A DNA stretch of 40,736 nucleotides from an uncultured Prevotella sp. (GTDB lineage Bacteria > Bacteroidota > Bacteroidia > Bacteroidales > Bacteroidaceae). Shown in pieces: positions 7,271 to 15,467 of the stretch; within the stretch, counting starts at the first letter, position 1; every line of letters starts with the position of its first letter. Made by a program: the position numbers and the translations under genes. The notes beneath the pieces were generated by a model, which was not told where the DNA came from, searched no databases, and saw only the letters and a list, made by a program, of their open reading frames with translations. The stretch covers positions 1-40,736 of the forward strand of contig CAMKTS010000028.1 of assembly GCA_946415755.1 (NCBI GenBank), given 5' to 3'.

Positions 7271-8263
7271 ATGAGAAAGTTTATTCGTAACATACTGCTC
7301 TTCGTGAGTCCGATATTCCTGCTGCTCGTGGCCTACATCTACACCGATGTGTTCAGGGTCATCCATCATTACGACCCGTTCTACGACGATACCAACTTCG
7401 TATGGAGCAACCGCAGCTACGGATCGGTGATGACCTACATCAACCAGCAACCCAAGTACCACTACGACTCCTTCATCTTCGGCAATTCACGTAGCCTGTA
7501 CTACGAGGTGGACGAATGGAAGAAACACCTGCCCGCAGGCAGCAGTTGCATACACATGGACGAGTCGGTGGGTTCCGTGAGTGGAGTAAGGGATAAGATA
7601 AGGTATATAGACAAGAGTGGCGGCGAACTGAAGAATGCCCTGCTCGTGATAGACTGGCAGCTGCTGAACCTGACCGAATGTCCGGAGAGCCACATCACCA
7701 TCACGCCACCGATACTGAAAGACAACGACAACCTGCTGATGTTCCACCTGAAGCACTTCCTGGCATTCCTGAATCCGCAGTTCCTGCTGGCGGTCACCGA
7801 CTATAGCCTGTTCAGGACCTTCCGTCCGTATATGAGCAGCATGATCCTTGACAGAATCATCCCCTACGATACCAAGTACAACGAGTTCAGCTACCCCATG
7901 CTGGAAGAGAGCATCCAAAAGGGTACCTACTATGACGATGAACTGGTTCGCTACTTCAGCAGGAAGCAGTGGCCCGGCACCTACTCCCACGAACAGCTGT
8001 CGGAGCAATCGATAGTCTATCTGAAAGAGATCAAGGAGATTTTTGACAAGCATCAGACATCCTACAAGATTGTCATCAGTCCTCTGTACGACCAGCGGAA
8101 ACTCAGGAGGGAGACCTATCGTACCTTATGCGGCATTTTTGGGAAAGACCATATTTATGATTTCTCAGGAGTCAACGCCTGGACCTCCGACTACCATAAC
8201 TACTACGAGCCGTCGCACTATCGCCCGAAAGTATCTGCGGAGATTATGAACCGCATCTATTGA
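7271..8263 (+). CDS. SGNH-like (AlgJ/AlgX/DltD-type) partner of the MBOAT protein
   Basis: A 330-residue protein with one N-terminal membrane anchor (residues 5-24) and a periplasmic domain. The segment FIFGNSRSLYYEV gives a candidate SGNH nucleophile, Ser73 in GNSRS. Near the C-terminus DYHNYYEPSHYRPKVSAEIM gives candidate Asp307, His309 and His316, in the position where acetyltransferase partners of MBOAT proteins carry their D-x-x-H block. I start at 7271, five bases after the MBOAT stop, rather than at the out-of-context upstream ATG at 7217. The call rests on context and these motifs; overall similarity is low and I could not align it. Its 3' end overlaps the convergent AsmA-like gene by 7 bases. 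Confidence 0.65.
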   Translation: MRKFIRNILLFVSPIFLLLVAYIYTDVFRVIHHYDPFYDDTNFVWSNRSYGSVMTYINQQPKYHYDSFIFGNSRSLYYEVDEWKKHLPAGSSCIHMDESVGSVSGVRDKIRYIDKSGGELKNALLVIDWQLLNLTECPESHITITPPILKDNDNLLMFHLKHFLAFLNPQFLLAVTDYSLFRTFRPYMSSMILDRIIPYDTKYNEFSYPMLEESIQKGTYYDDELVRYFSRKQWPGTYSHEQLSEQSIVYLKEIKEIFDKHQTSYKIVISPLYDQRKLRRETYRTLCGIFGKDHIYDFSGVNAWTSDYHNYYEPSHYRPKVSAEIMNRIY

Positions 8264-10425
8264 TTGGATTCCTCGGCGGCAGCCTTGGCTGCTTTGCGGG
8301 CTTCCCGCTCGGCCTTGCGCTGTGCCTTCTTGGCTTCCCGTTCAGCTTTACGGGCCTCCTTTTCCTGCTGCTTGGCGGCATTGCGGGCTTCCTTTTCCTG
8401 CTGCTTGATGGCTTTGCGAGCTTCCTTCTCGGCAGCCTCTTCAGCCTTCTTAGCTTCCCGTTCGGCTTTGCGGGCTTCACGCTCCTGCTTCTTCTCAGCC
8501 TTACGAAGGGCTTTGGCCTCTTTCTTGGCGGCCTTGCGCTCGGCTTTTTCAGCACGGTCTTCGTCAGTAAGCTTATGGAACTTGATGCCAGGCTTGATCT
8601 TCGTCTTCGTCATCTCGTTGGTATTCGTGAACGAGAAAGAGCACAAAACGTCGATGTGCTTGCCCTTGACAGCCAGGTTGCCCTCGGCCACGGCACCGTC
8701 GCTATTAATCTCGGCTACGATGTGACGTACCTTGATTTTCTTGTAACGGCACTCGGCCACCTCGGCATCGACATGGCCGATGGGCAGTTTACCGCCTTTC
8801 AGACGACGCATCTGGGCCGTACGGGGCTTGGAGATGTCGAACTTGAAATTGGCCCTGCAGACAATTTTCCCGAGGTCGGGCATATCCATGGCCTTGCCCA
8901 GTTCGAAGGAGTCGGTGTGTACGGTGCCGAAGACGTACTTGTTGGTCTCGTCGAGGGCAAAGTGGAAGTCGGCATTGCCGCATTGTGTACCGAGCAGTCC
9001 GCTGAACTGTTCTTTCTTCCACAGCACGCTGAACTGGCCCGTGTACGTGATGTCGCCCAAGGTGTGCAGCTGCTTCATCATAAACTTCTTGACAGGGAAC
9101 TGGTTGATGATTTTCTCTTTCGTACCCTGTTTGGCATACATGTGGCTGACATGGAAGGTGACGTTCAGCTTGTATTTGTCCCTCAGGTTGGTGATGCCAC
9201 CGGTGGCGTTAACCCTTAGGCGGTTGTCAGGAGTTTTGACTACGATGTTGCCGAACTTCATACCGTCGATATCGCCCTGCATGGTGGTCTGCAGATGCAG
9301 GGGCTGTGTGAAGTTTTTCAGCACGGGGGCAAACGGCTTGGCAATGTCGCGCAACTGGGTAGAACCCGTGATGACCGAAGTGGTGTAGCGAAGCGGGGTG
9401 TTGTCGCGCTTGCTGGGCAGATGTAGCGTGGCATTGTCGAAGGTGAGCTTTGTATGGGGCAGGCAGATGATGATGTCTTTCAGCCGTGCCGTGCGCTTGT
9501 TGGCAGCTGCCTTCAGCCGCAGGTCGGTAACATCCAGGCCGGAGCCACGGTCGGTGGCGCGTCCCCTTGTGAGTTCTGCCATGACGCTGTCTTTTGCCAG
9601 GTGAGTGATGTTCAGCTTCAGATGTGCCACAACGTCCATGTGGCCGGGGTCGAAGAATCCGCGTTTGGGCTTGCCGGTATTCTTGCGTGGCTTGTGGTTG
9701 TCGGTGATGAAGTTCAGGCTGTCGATGTCTAACGTATGTATGCTGTTTTTCTCACCGGTGAAATGCACATGGCCGATATACAGGCGATTGTCCACGGGAC
9801 CTTTCTTGCTATTGTGCAGCCAGTTAGTGCCCAGACCGTCAATATTGGCCTGATAGGAGTCTGCCTTTTTGCGGAACAGCAGGTTGTTGAGGTTGAACTG
9901 ATGCTGGTTGTATGTGACGTGGATGCGCTCCAGTTTTATGCGGTCAACATCGAACTTCAGTACATGTTTCGGCTTCTGGGAAGCAGGCTGTGCTTCAGCC
10001 TTGCGTTCCTTTTTGAAGACATCAATCAGGAACTGGTAGTTGGCAGCAGAGTCAGGTGACGGCTTATAGAGGAATGCCTCCAAACCACTGATGCGGGCCT
10101 GAGAGATGACCAGCTCACGGTTCAGAAGCGGCGCAAGCTGGATTCTGCCGTACAAGTCTTCCATCTGCAACATCTTACGGTGCTGCAGGTCTTCTATCTC
10201 CAGGCCGCTAAGTCGAATACTCTGTTTTAGGATACTGATATTGATATGGTCTAAGTGTACCTCTGTCTGCAGGCGGTCGCTCAGCATGGTGACGGCACGC
10301 TGCATCAGACGGTTCTGTACATAGTCTGTCTGGATGACCAGAAAGACCGTCACCAGCAGTAAGACAAGAGCGGCTGCTGACCAGCCCAGCGTCTTGAGGA
10401 GAACAATTGCCACCTTTTTCATCAT
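8257..10425 (-). CDS. AsmA-like membrane-anchored protein with long charged C-terminal helix
   Basis: A 722-residue protein. A single membrane segment lies at about residues 9-32. The following DRLQTEVHLDHINISILKQSIRLSGLEIEDLQ is the AsmA/TamB-like start in which short beta repeats model the long lipid-transfer groove of these envelope proteins. The middle is beta-rich with DNRLRVNATGGITNL-type repeats. Residues about 620-722 consist almost entirely of Lys, Glu, Arg and Ala in short repeats (EAEKEARKAIKQQEKEARNA and similar), typical of a single alpha-helix or coiled coil. A role in outer-membrane lipid or protein homeostasis is inferred from the family. Two adjacent ATGs, 10425 and 10422, are possible starts. 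It is the last gene of a three-gene minus-strand operon. Confidence 0.7.
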   Translation of the reverse strand: MMKKVAIVLLKTLGWSAAALVLLLVTVFLVIQTDYVQNRLMQRAVTMLSDRLQTEVHLDHINISILKQSIRLSGLEIEDLQHRKMLQMEDLYGRIQLAPLLNRELVISQARISGLEAFLYKPSPDSAANYQFLIDVFKKERKAEAQPASQKPKHVLKFDVDRIKLERIHVTYNQHQFNLNNLLFRKKADSYQANIDGLGTNWLHNSKKGPVDNRLYIGHVHFTGEKNSIHTLDIDSLNFITDNHKPRKNTGKPKRGFFDPGHMDVVAHLKLNITHLAKDSVMAELTRGRATDRGSGLDVTDLRLKAAANKRTARLKDIIICLPHTKLTFDNATLHLPSKRDNTPLRYTTSVITGSTQLRDIAKPFAPVLKNFTQPLHLQTTMQGDIDGMKFGNIVVKTPDNRLRVNATGGITNLRDKYKLNVTFHVSHMYAKQGTKEKIINQFPVKKFMMKQLHTLGDITYTGQFSVLWKKEQFSGLLGTQCGNADFHFALDETNKYVFGTVHTDSFELGKAMDMPDLGKIVCRANFKFDISKPRTAQMRRLKGGKLPIGHVDAEVAECRYKKIKVRHIVAEINSDGAVAEGNLAVKGKHIDVLCSFSFTNTNEMTKTKIKPGIKFHKLTDEDRAEKAERKAAKKEAKALRKAEKKQEREARKAEREAKKAEEAAEKEARKAIKQQEKEARNAAKQQEKEARKAEREAKKAQRKAEREARKAAKAAAEESNQ

Positions 10426-10444
10426 TGTATGTATCTTATGGTAC

Positions 10445-11452
10445 TTATTTGAGCAGTTCGTTGACCTTGCTTTCCAGCTGCTGGCTGGCCAGGTTGCGGG
10501 CTATGATGCGCCCCTTGGCATCGACGACGATGTTGGAGGGTACGTCGGCAAAGCCAAACTTGGTGAGCAAGGGGGTTTTCCATAGACGACCGTCGCAGAT
10601 GACGGGCCATGAGAGGGAGTCGCGCTCTACGCGCTTCTTACAGTCAGCAGGCCGTGCGTCGATACATGTGCTGACCACAGCCAACTGGTCGCCGTGCTTT
10701 TTCTTCAGGCGCTGTAGGGTGCGCAGCTGTTCGGTGCTGCGGTAGTTCCAGGAAGCCCATACCGATACGACGCCGACCTTTCCCTTCATGTCGGCATCGG
10801 TGACGCGCCGTCCTTTCACATCGGTAGCCGAGAAACGGGGCAGCCGACTGCCTGTCGCCCCTCCCTGTAGGTTGGCTATCTGCCGTTGCTGTTGCTTCAG
10901 CTGTTCGTTGTCTGGCATCTGCTTTAGCAAAAAGGCATTGAGTTGTGCGGCTTTCTTGTAGTCGGGATTCGGAGTGAGCAGGAAGTAGCGCGTCAGGAGG
11001 TAGCGGCTGACAGGCGACAGCGGTTGCTCGCGGATGTACTGCTCTACGGCATTGGGGATGTCGGGCGGCATGAGGCTGTTCAGCTTCAAGCGCAACTCGG
11101 TATATTCATCGTTGTCGTCGGTTCCCGTGATGCGGATATCCTTCAGGTGTGAGGCATCTCCCTTGACAGAAACCTCTTGGCCAGCCTGTGCAAAGACGGG
11201 CTGTTCGGAGTAGTTGGGGAAGACGATGATCAGCGTGGCATCGTGTAACAGTTCTGTCTCATACGAGAAGCGGCTGTTGCGGACGGGGATGGTATCGATG
11301 CCCATGATGCCGCCGTCAGGACTGTACACCATGAACTCGCCATTGTTCATGTTACGCATGCGCCCCTCCAGTCGGAACTTGCCATTGTTGGAGCTGCATG
11401 AAAAGAACAGGAGTATAAAAAGGTAAAAGGATAATTTCTTTATTGAGACCAT
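10445..11452 (-). CDS. Thioredoxin-fold lipoprotein (TlpA/ResA-like) lacking the CXXC cysteines
   Basis: A 335-residue lipoprotein: the signal sequence ends LLFFSCSS with Cys19 as the lipid site. Residues 25-110 resemble the DUF4369 domain that often precedes TlpA-like thioredoxins in Bacteroidetes, a helical linker follows, and residues 200-335 form the thioredoxin-like fold (LPRFSATDVKGRRV, KVGVVSVWASW, SLSWPVICDG, cis-Pro-like VPSNIVVDAKGRI). Where redox-active relatives read WASWCxPC, this protein has WASWNYRS: Asn236 and Ser239 replace both cysteines. It is therefore unlikely to be a thiol-disulfide oxidoreductase and may have become a binding protein. It lies 19 bases upstream of the AsmA-like gene. 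Confidence 0.82.
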   Translation of the reverse strand: MVSIKKLSFYLFILLFFSCSSNNGKFRLEGRMRNMNNGEFMVYSPDGGIMGIDTIPVRNSRFSYETELLHDATLIIVFPNYSEQPVFAQAGQEVSVKGDASHLKDIRITGTDDNDEYTELRLKLNSLMPPDIPNAVEQYIREQPLSPVSRYLLTRYFLLTPNPDYKKAAQLNAFLLKQMPDNEQLKQQQRQIANLQGGATGSRLPRFSATDVKGRRVTDADMKGKVGVVSVWASWNYRSTEQLRTLQRLKKKHGDQLAVVSTCIDARPADCKKRVERDSLSWPVICDGRLWKTPLLTKFGFADVPSNIVVDAKGRIIARNLASQQLESKVNELLK

Positions 11453-11468
11453 TAGACTTTTTGCTTTT

Positions 11469-11500
11469 TTCCAGTGTTCCGGTATTTCGATGTTCTGCTT
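11469..11500. repeat. Octamer array, intergenic
   Basis: Four 8-base units (TTCCAGTG, TTCCGGTA, TTTCGATG and one more) fill most of the 47-base joint between the TPR lipoprotein and the thioredoxin-fold lipoprotein. The words resemble those of the array at 15423. Confidence 0.6.
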
Positions 11501-13185
11501 TACTTTCCTTTTAGCTCCAGGTCGTTGGCGGCATACTGGCTGAGTGAGGGATTCTTCTGCAGGGCGGCACGCAAGAACGATGCGGCGGCATCGGAATTTC
11601 CCTGACGGGCGTTGACGATGGCATGCAGGTAGTCGGTCATGGCATCACCCTGTCTCACGTGGCCTAACGTCTTTGCTGCCTTGGCATAATTCCTGTTCAG
11701 GAGCTGTGCCAGGGCGGCACTGTTGGAGTTGACATCCTTGAAGTCTTTCTCGGCCAATACGTAGTTGCCTTGTGCCAGATGGAGGTTGCCTAACAGCTCG
11801 TCGGCATTACTGGCGCGGGTAGCCTTGGCAATGAAGCCTTCGGCCATCTTGGTGTCACCAGCCTGCAGAGCCAGCAGTCCGAGGTTGGCATTGATGTCCG
11901 GGCTGTTGGGATTGATGGCACAGGCCTTGTCGAGCCATTGTCTTGCCTCGTCGTAGTTGCCTTTGGCATACGCCAAGACTGCCAGATTGTTGGCAGCACG
12001 GGCATCTTGCTTGTACAGGTTGAAGGTGGTCTTCAGAATCTGCTCCTTCTCTTCCGTACTCTCGGCAATGGAGGCGGCATAGAGCAGTTCTTCCACGTTC
12101 ATTTTCGAAGCATCGCTCTTCAGTTGTGCAAACAGCTGCTGGTCGTCGTTGCCAACAGTTTCGTAGTTGATGGTGAGACGGGCACGGCGCAGTTCGGGCA
12201 GGATACCGTCGGCCAGCTCCTGGAAGCCGTGGCTCATGTTGCGGATCTGTTGCTCGCGCTCTTCGGGATCCTTATACATTGACAGCACGCGCAGGATGAC
12301 CTCCTTGTCCTGTATGTCGGAGGCTTGTACTAGTTGCTGGAAACCCTCCCAGTCCTGAGCGGTATAGCGTGCCTCTACGTCACCTTCAAGGTTGGCTTTC
12401 TTGATTTGCTGCTTCACGAAATCCTCGGCATTCTCCTGACGCTTGTTGGCCAGTTTCTCATTCAGGGCGACCCCACCGTCGGGTGAGGCGTATGCCGATA
12501 CTTCGACACTGTTCAGGTTCAGCTGCTGGCGCTCGTTGCTGATACGCTGTAGCAGACTGACAAACTCCTGGACGGAGTTGTTCTTCAGCTCACTCTTGCG
12601 CAGCTCGGCCTGTTGGATGAGGAACTTGATGTTGGCCTCCTGCTTCTGCGAAACGATGCGCTGGAAAGCATTCTTGGCCATGCTCGGCATAGCAGATGCC
12701 AGCGTCTGGCGGTATAGTTCACTGGTTGCCACAACACCCTCGGCCACCTTGATCTCGGGCAAGTTGACAGTCTTATTGTCAACACGCGCATCGAAGGTAA
12801 GATAGAGGTTGCTCTTTTGCATGGCAGACTCGTAGGGGAAGGTACACTTCATCATGTATTGTCCTCCCATGAGGTAGGATACCTGCTGGTCGTTACCAAT
12901 CACTTTCTCTCCTTGGAAGGAAGCGGGCTGTCCCTTGCGTACCTGCGGCATGCCATCCTTGACGTAGCGAAGCTCAGGTATCACGGTGACAACGGCTTTC
13001 TTCTGCATATACTTTTCCGGGAACATGCCGTTGATGGTAGCACTCACCTGCCCTCCCTCTGTCTCCAGGGGATTCGGCACCACTTTGAAATAGTCACTCG
13101 ACAGCGGTCCCAGTTTGCCGCCAGAGCATGCTGTCAACAAAGCCATCAGTGCTGCCGATGCCATTATTATGCCTTTGTTCTTCAT
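11500..13185 (-). CDS. TPR lipoprotein with OmpA-like segment
   Basis: A 561-residue lipoprotein; the signal ends LLTAC with Cys20. Residues 24-170 are a beta-rich region (FKVVPNPLETEGGQVSATINGMFPEKYM). The stretch SVEVSAYASPDGGVALNEKLANKRQENAEDFV at about 245-275 has the pattern of an OmpA-type peptidoglycan-binding fold, where a conserved glycine and Arg/Asp positions usually occur. From about 390 onward several TPR units follow (ARAANNLAVLAYAKGNYDEARQWLDKACAINP and the next two). The likely role is an envelope scaffold on the periplasmic face of the outer membrane. It is the first gene of the minus-strand operon, with no own promoter visible; the tRNA-Leu gene lies 88 bases upstream in the same direction. 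Confidence 0.75.
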   Translation of the reverse strand: MKNKGIIMASAALMALLTACSGGKLGPLSSDYFKVVPNPLETEGGQVSATINGMFPEKYMQKKAVVTVIPELRYVKDGMPQVRKGQPASFQGEKVIGNDQQVSYLMGGQYMMKCTFPYESAMQKSNLYLTFDARVDNKTVNLPEIKVAEGVVATSELYRQTLASAMPSMAKNAFQRIVSQKQEANIKFLIQQAELRKSELKNNSVQEFVSLLQRISNERQQLNLNSVEVSAYASPDGGVALNEKLANKRQENAEDFVKQQIKKANLEGDVEARYTAQDWEGFQQLVQASDIQDKEVILRVLSMYKDPEEREQQIRNMSHGFQELADGILPELRRARLTINYETVGNDDQQLFAQLKSDASKMNVEELLYAASIAESTEEKEQILKTTFNLYKQDARAANNLAVLAYAKGNYDEARQWLDKACAINPNSPDINANLGLLALQAGDTKMAEGFIAKATRASNADELLGNLHLAQGNYVLAEKDFKDVNSNSAALAQLLNRNYAKAAKTLGHVRQGDAMTDYLHAIVNARQGNSDAAASFLRAALQKNPSLSQYAANDLELKGK

Positions 13186-13236
13186 ATCGTATGATTGTTT
13201 TCGTTATTGAGCGATGTGATTCCCCCAGTATAGTTA

Positions 13237-13259
13237 CAGCACCCCCTGTGGGAGTGCTG
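13237..13259 (-). other. Hairpin between tRNA-Leu and the TPR operon
   Basis: CAGCAC at 237-242 of this kilobase pairs with GTGCTG at 254-259, extendable by CCC/GGG with a bulged A. It lies 14 bases downstream of the tRNA. There is no T-run after it on the minus strand, so it is a weak terminator at best and may be a processing or leader structure. Confidence 0.35.
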
Positions 13260-13273
13260 CGCTATGGTCTGTG

Positions 13274-13357
13274 TGCCGCGAGCGGGACTCGAACCCGCAC
13301 AGCCGTTATGGCCAAGGGATTTTAAGTCCCTCGTGTCTACCATTCCACCATCGCGGC
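13274..13357 (-). tRNA. tRNA-Leu (anticodon UAA)
   Basis: Read on the minus strand, an 84-base gene with a 7-bp acceptor stem GCCGCGA/TCGCGGC and discriminator A. The anticodon stem-loop GGGACTTAAAATCCC gives anticodon UAA, decoding UUA and UUG. The T arm has the normal GCGGGTTCGAGTCCCGC. The extended variable arm (TTGGCCATAACGGCTG) is the class II mark of leucine tRNAs. The CCA end is not encoded; CAC follows. A strong promoter precedes it. Confidence 0.96.
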
Positions 13358-13371
13358 AGACATTGCGGGTG

Positions 13372-13403
13372 CAAAGGTAAGAAAAAATTGTCATACCGCC
13401 AAA
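13372..13403 (-). promoter_or_regulatory. Promoter of tRNA-Leu (and probably the TPR operon)
   Basis: Minus-strand TTTG at 13403-13400, 20 bases, TACCTTTG at 13379-13372. The mature tRNA 5' end is 14 bases downstream. Confidence 0.7.
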
Positions 13404-13469
13404 TTTTTCCACGAGGAATTGTGGCAGAATCCTTATCAGGGGAGCTTCAGCGCTTCTGGAAGGGGGCGA

Positions 13470-15389
13470 TTATCGTCTGGTGACGGCCAGATAACCGAAG
13501 GGGCCAGTGGTGGTAGCCACATATTTCTCCAGTCCTGTATCTCCACTTACTCCGTTCTGAACAATGCCGCCATTGTTCATGTCGTACATCTTGCCGCACT
13601 TCGAACAGGTGGCAATGCCGGCACTCGACATTGTCACCCTGTAGTTGGGATTGATGGTGTTGTTTTCTCTTCGCACGCAGTTGGGACACTGCACGTCGTA
13701 TGCCGTAAAGCCACCATAGGGGCCATCGGTGTTGAGTGTCTGGAATCCCACGATGATGCCGTTGTTCAGTCCCACGATGTAGTTGGCCTGTATCTCCAAG
13801 GCCGTCTCGCGTTGCTGCGACTGTGCACCGCTGTTGTTGACGAAATCCAGGTATTTCACTCCGCCGTGTGATGATTCGGAAATCATGCAGAACACGCCCC
13901 TTACGTTGGCATCCATCGCAGAGGCCAGCACATCATCGAGGTAGATGCTGTTGTCGTATGCGAATCGGCAGGCCCATTTGCTGTATTCCTCTTCTGCCTT
14001 GCAGGAGGAGAACAGTCCCAGGGAGATGAGCAGCAGGAAGGGCAGTGCCACCAGATGGAGCAGCTTTCTCTCCGCCTCTTTGATGCGCTCGAAACCGAAA
14101 CCGTTGAGTACGGCAGCCATCAAGTCTTTGATGCGGTCGTTGCAGAGGTTGCCGATGGAGCCTTCGTGGGTGTGGTGGATGTCCTTGTCGGGTACGAAGG
14201 TGCCAGCCTCGATGTCGAGGCCTACTTTCTTGTAGGCTTCGCGGAAGGGTAAACCTTCCGCAGCGAGCTTGTTGACCGTTTCTACGCTGAACATCGGGTC
14301 GTACATGGGATTGTCGAGGATGTCCTCGCGTACCTCTATCTTATTGATAATATAAGCGGCCATCTGCAGACAGTCCTTCAACTCGTCGAAGGCGGGCAGG
14401 AACACCTCTTTAATAATCTGCAGGTCACGGAAGTAACCCACGGGGAGGTTGTTCATGATGAGTGTCACCTGTTGAGGAAGTGCCTGTAGCTTGTTGCACT
14501 TGGCACGGATCAGTTCAAAGACATCGGGATTCTTCTTGTGGGGCATGATGCTGCTTCCTGTTGTACACTCCTTGGGCAACTTGACGAACGAGAAATTCTG
14601 CGAGTTAAACAGACAGGCATCGAAGGCCATTTTTGCTAAGGTGCCAGCGATGGTAGCAATGGCAAACCCTACGTTGCGCTCCATTTTCCCTCTGCCCATC
14701 TGCGCATATACCACGTTGTAGTCCATCGAGTCAAAGCCGAGCAGGTCGGTGGTCATCTGACGATTCAGGGGGAATGAACTGCCATAGCCTGCCGCAGAAC
14801 CTAACGGGTTGCGGTTGGTCATCTTGTAGGCAGCCTGCAGAAACAGCATGTCGTCGGTTAGCGACTCGGCGTAGGCACCAAACCACAAGCCGAAGCTGGA
14901 GGGCATGGCCACCTGCAAGTGCGTATAGCCAGGCATCAATACGTTCTTGTACTGTTCGCTCTTCTGGATGAGTTCGTTGAAGAGCACCTCCACGCCATCG
15001 GCTATCTCCATCAGCTCGTGACGGGTGAAGAGTTTAAGGTCTACCAGCACCTGGTCGTTGCGCGAGCGACCCGAGTGGATTTTCTTTCCCATGTCACCCA
15101 ATTTGCGCGTCAGCATCAGCTCCACTTGTGAGTGGACATCTTCTACACCTTCCTCTATGACGAATTCGCCGCGCTCGCAGATGGCGTAGATGTTCTTCAG
15201 CTCGTCCAGTAGCAGTGGTAGCTCGTCCTTACCAATCAGCCCGATGCTTTCGAGCATGGTGATGTGCGCCATCGAGCCAAGTACATCATATTTGGCAAGG
15301 TAAAGGTCCATCTCGCGGTCGCGACCTACGGTAAAGCGCTCAATCTCGGCGTTTACTTCAAAGTTTTTTTCCCAAAGCTTGTTTGCCAT
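13470..15389 (-). CDS. argH: Argininosuccinate lyase fused to a zinc-ribbon/Rieske-like lipoprotein
   Basis: A 639-residue frame. Residues 1-441 are a complete argininosuccinate lyase (last step of arginine synthesis), with HSGRSRNDQ at 105-113 and the family signature GSSIMPHKKNP at 279-289. ArgH normally ends here, at about 440-460 residues. The same frame continues with KLLHLVALPFLLLISLGLF-SSC, which is a complete lipoprotein signal (lipobox Cys463), then about 175 residues with CPNC (568-571) and CSKCG (595-599) followed by YDMNNGGIVQNG, spaced like a Rieske or zinc-ribbon cluster site. No stop and no ATG separates the halves; a GTG at Val448 is the only weak internal start. A cytosolic enzyme joined to an export signal makes little sense, so a small deletion or an assembly error that removed a stop and start is likely. 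Confidence 0.88.
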   Translation of the reverse strand: MANKLWEKNFEVNAEIERFTVGRDREMDLYLAKYDVLGSMAHITMLESIGLIGKDELPLLLDELKNIYAICERGEFVIEEGVEDVHSQVELMLTRKLGDMGKKIHSGRSRNDQVLVDLKLFTRHELMEIADGVEVLFNELIQKSEQYKNVLMPGYTHLQVAMPSSFGLWFGAYAESLTDDMLFLQAAYKMTNRNPLGSAAGYGSSFPLNRQMTTDLLGFDSMDYNVVYAQMGRGKMERNVGFAIATIAGTLAKMAFDACLFNSQNFSFVKLPKECTTGSSIMPHKKNPDVFELIRAKCNKLQALPQQVTLIMNNLPVGYFRDLQIIKEVFLPAFDELKDCLQMAAYIINKIEVREDILDNPMYDPMFSVETVNKLAAEGLPFREAYKKVGLDIEAGTFVPDKDIHHTHEGSIGNLCNDRIKDLMAAVLNGFGFERIKEAERKLLHLVALPFLLLISLGLFSSCKAEEEYSKWACRFAYDNSIYLDDVLASAMDANVRGVFCMISESSHGGVKYLDFVNNSGAQSQQRETALEIQANYIVGLNNGIIVGFQTLNTDGPYGGFTAYDVQCPNCVRRENNTINPNYRVTMSSAGIATCSKCGKMYDMNNGGIVQNGVSGDTGLEKYVATTTGPFGYLAVTRR

Positions 15390-15394
15390 AATAT

Positions 15395-15466
15395 TGTGGT
15401 GTCGTTGTGTTATTGTGTCGGAATTCCGATACTTCGATGTTTCGATGTTTCGATACTTCGATGTTT
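15395..15466. repeat. Two adjoining octamer arrays, intergenic
   Basis: Three units ending in GTGT at 15395-15418, then five units at 15423-15462 (ATTCCGAT, ACTTCGAT, GTTTCGAT, GTTTCGAT, ACTTCGAT given as separate words) and a partial sixth. The arrays fill almost the whole 78-base joint between the SRPBCC gene and argH. Confidence 0.75.
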
Positions 15467-15467
15467 A

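Noticed and set aside
8260..9219. Plus-strand open frame of 319 residues antisense to the AsmA-like gene
   Set aside because: Its Leu/Gly/Phe-rich start is just the complement of the Lys/Ala-repeat codons; the minus-strand gene has a membrane anchor and family features.
15395..15466. CRISPR array
   Set aside because: Units are 8 bases with no spacers; no cas genes are present anywhere in the window.
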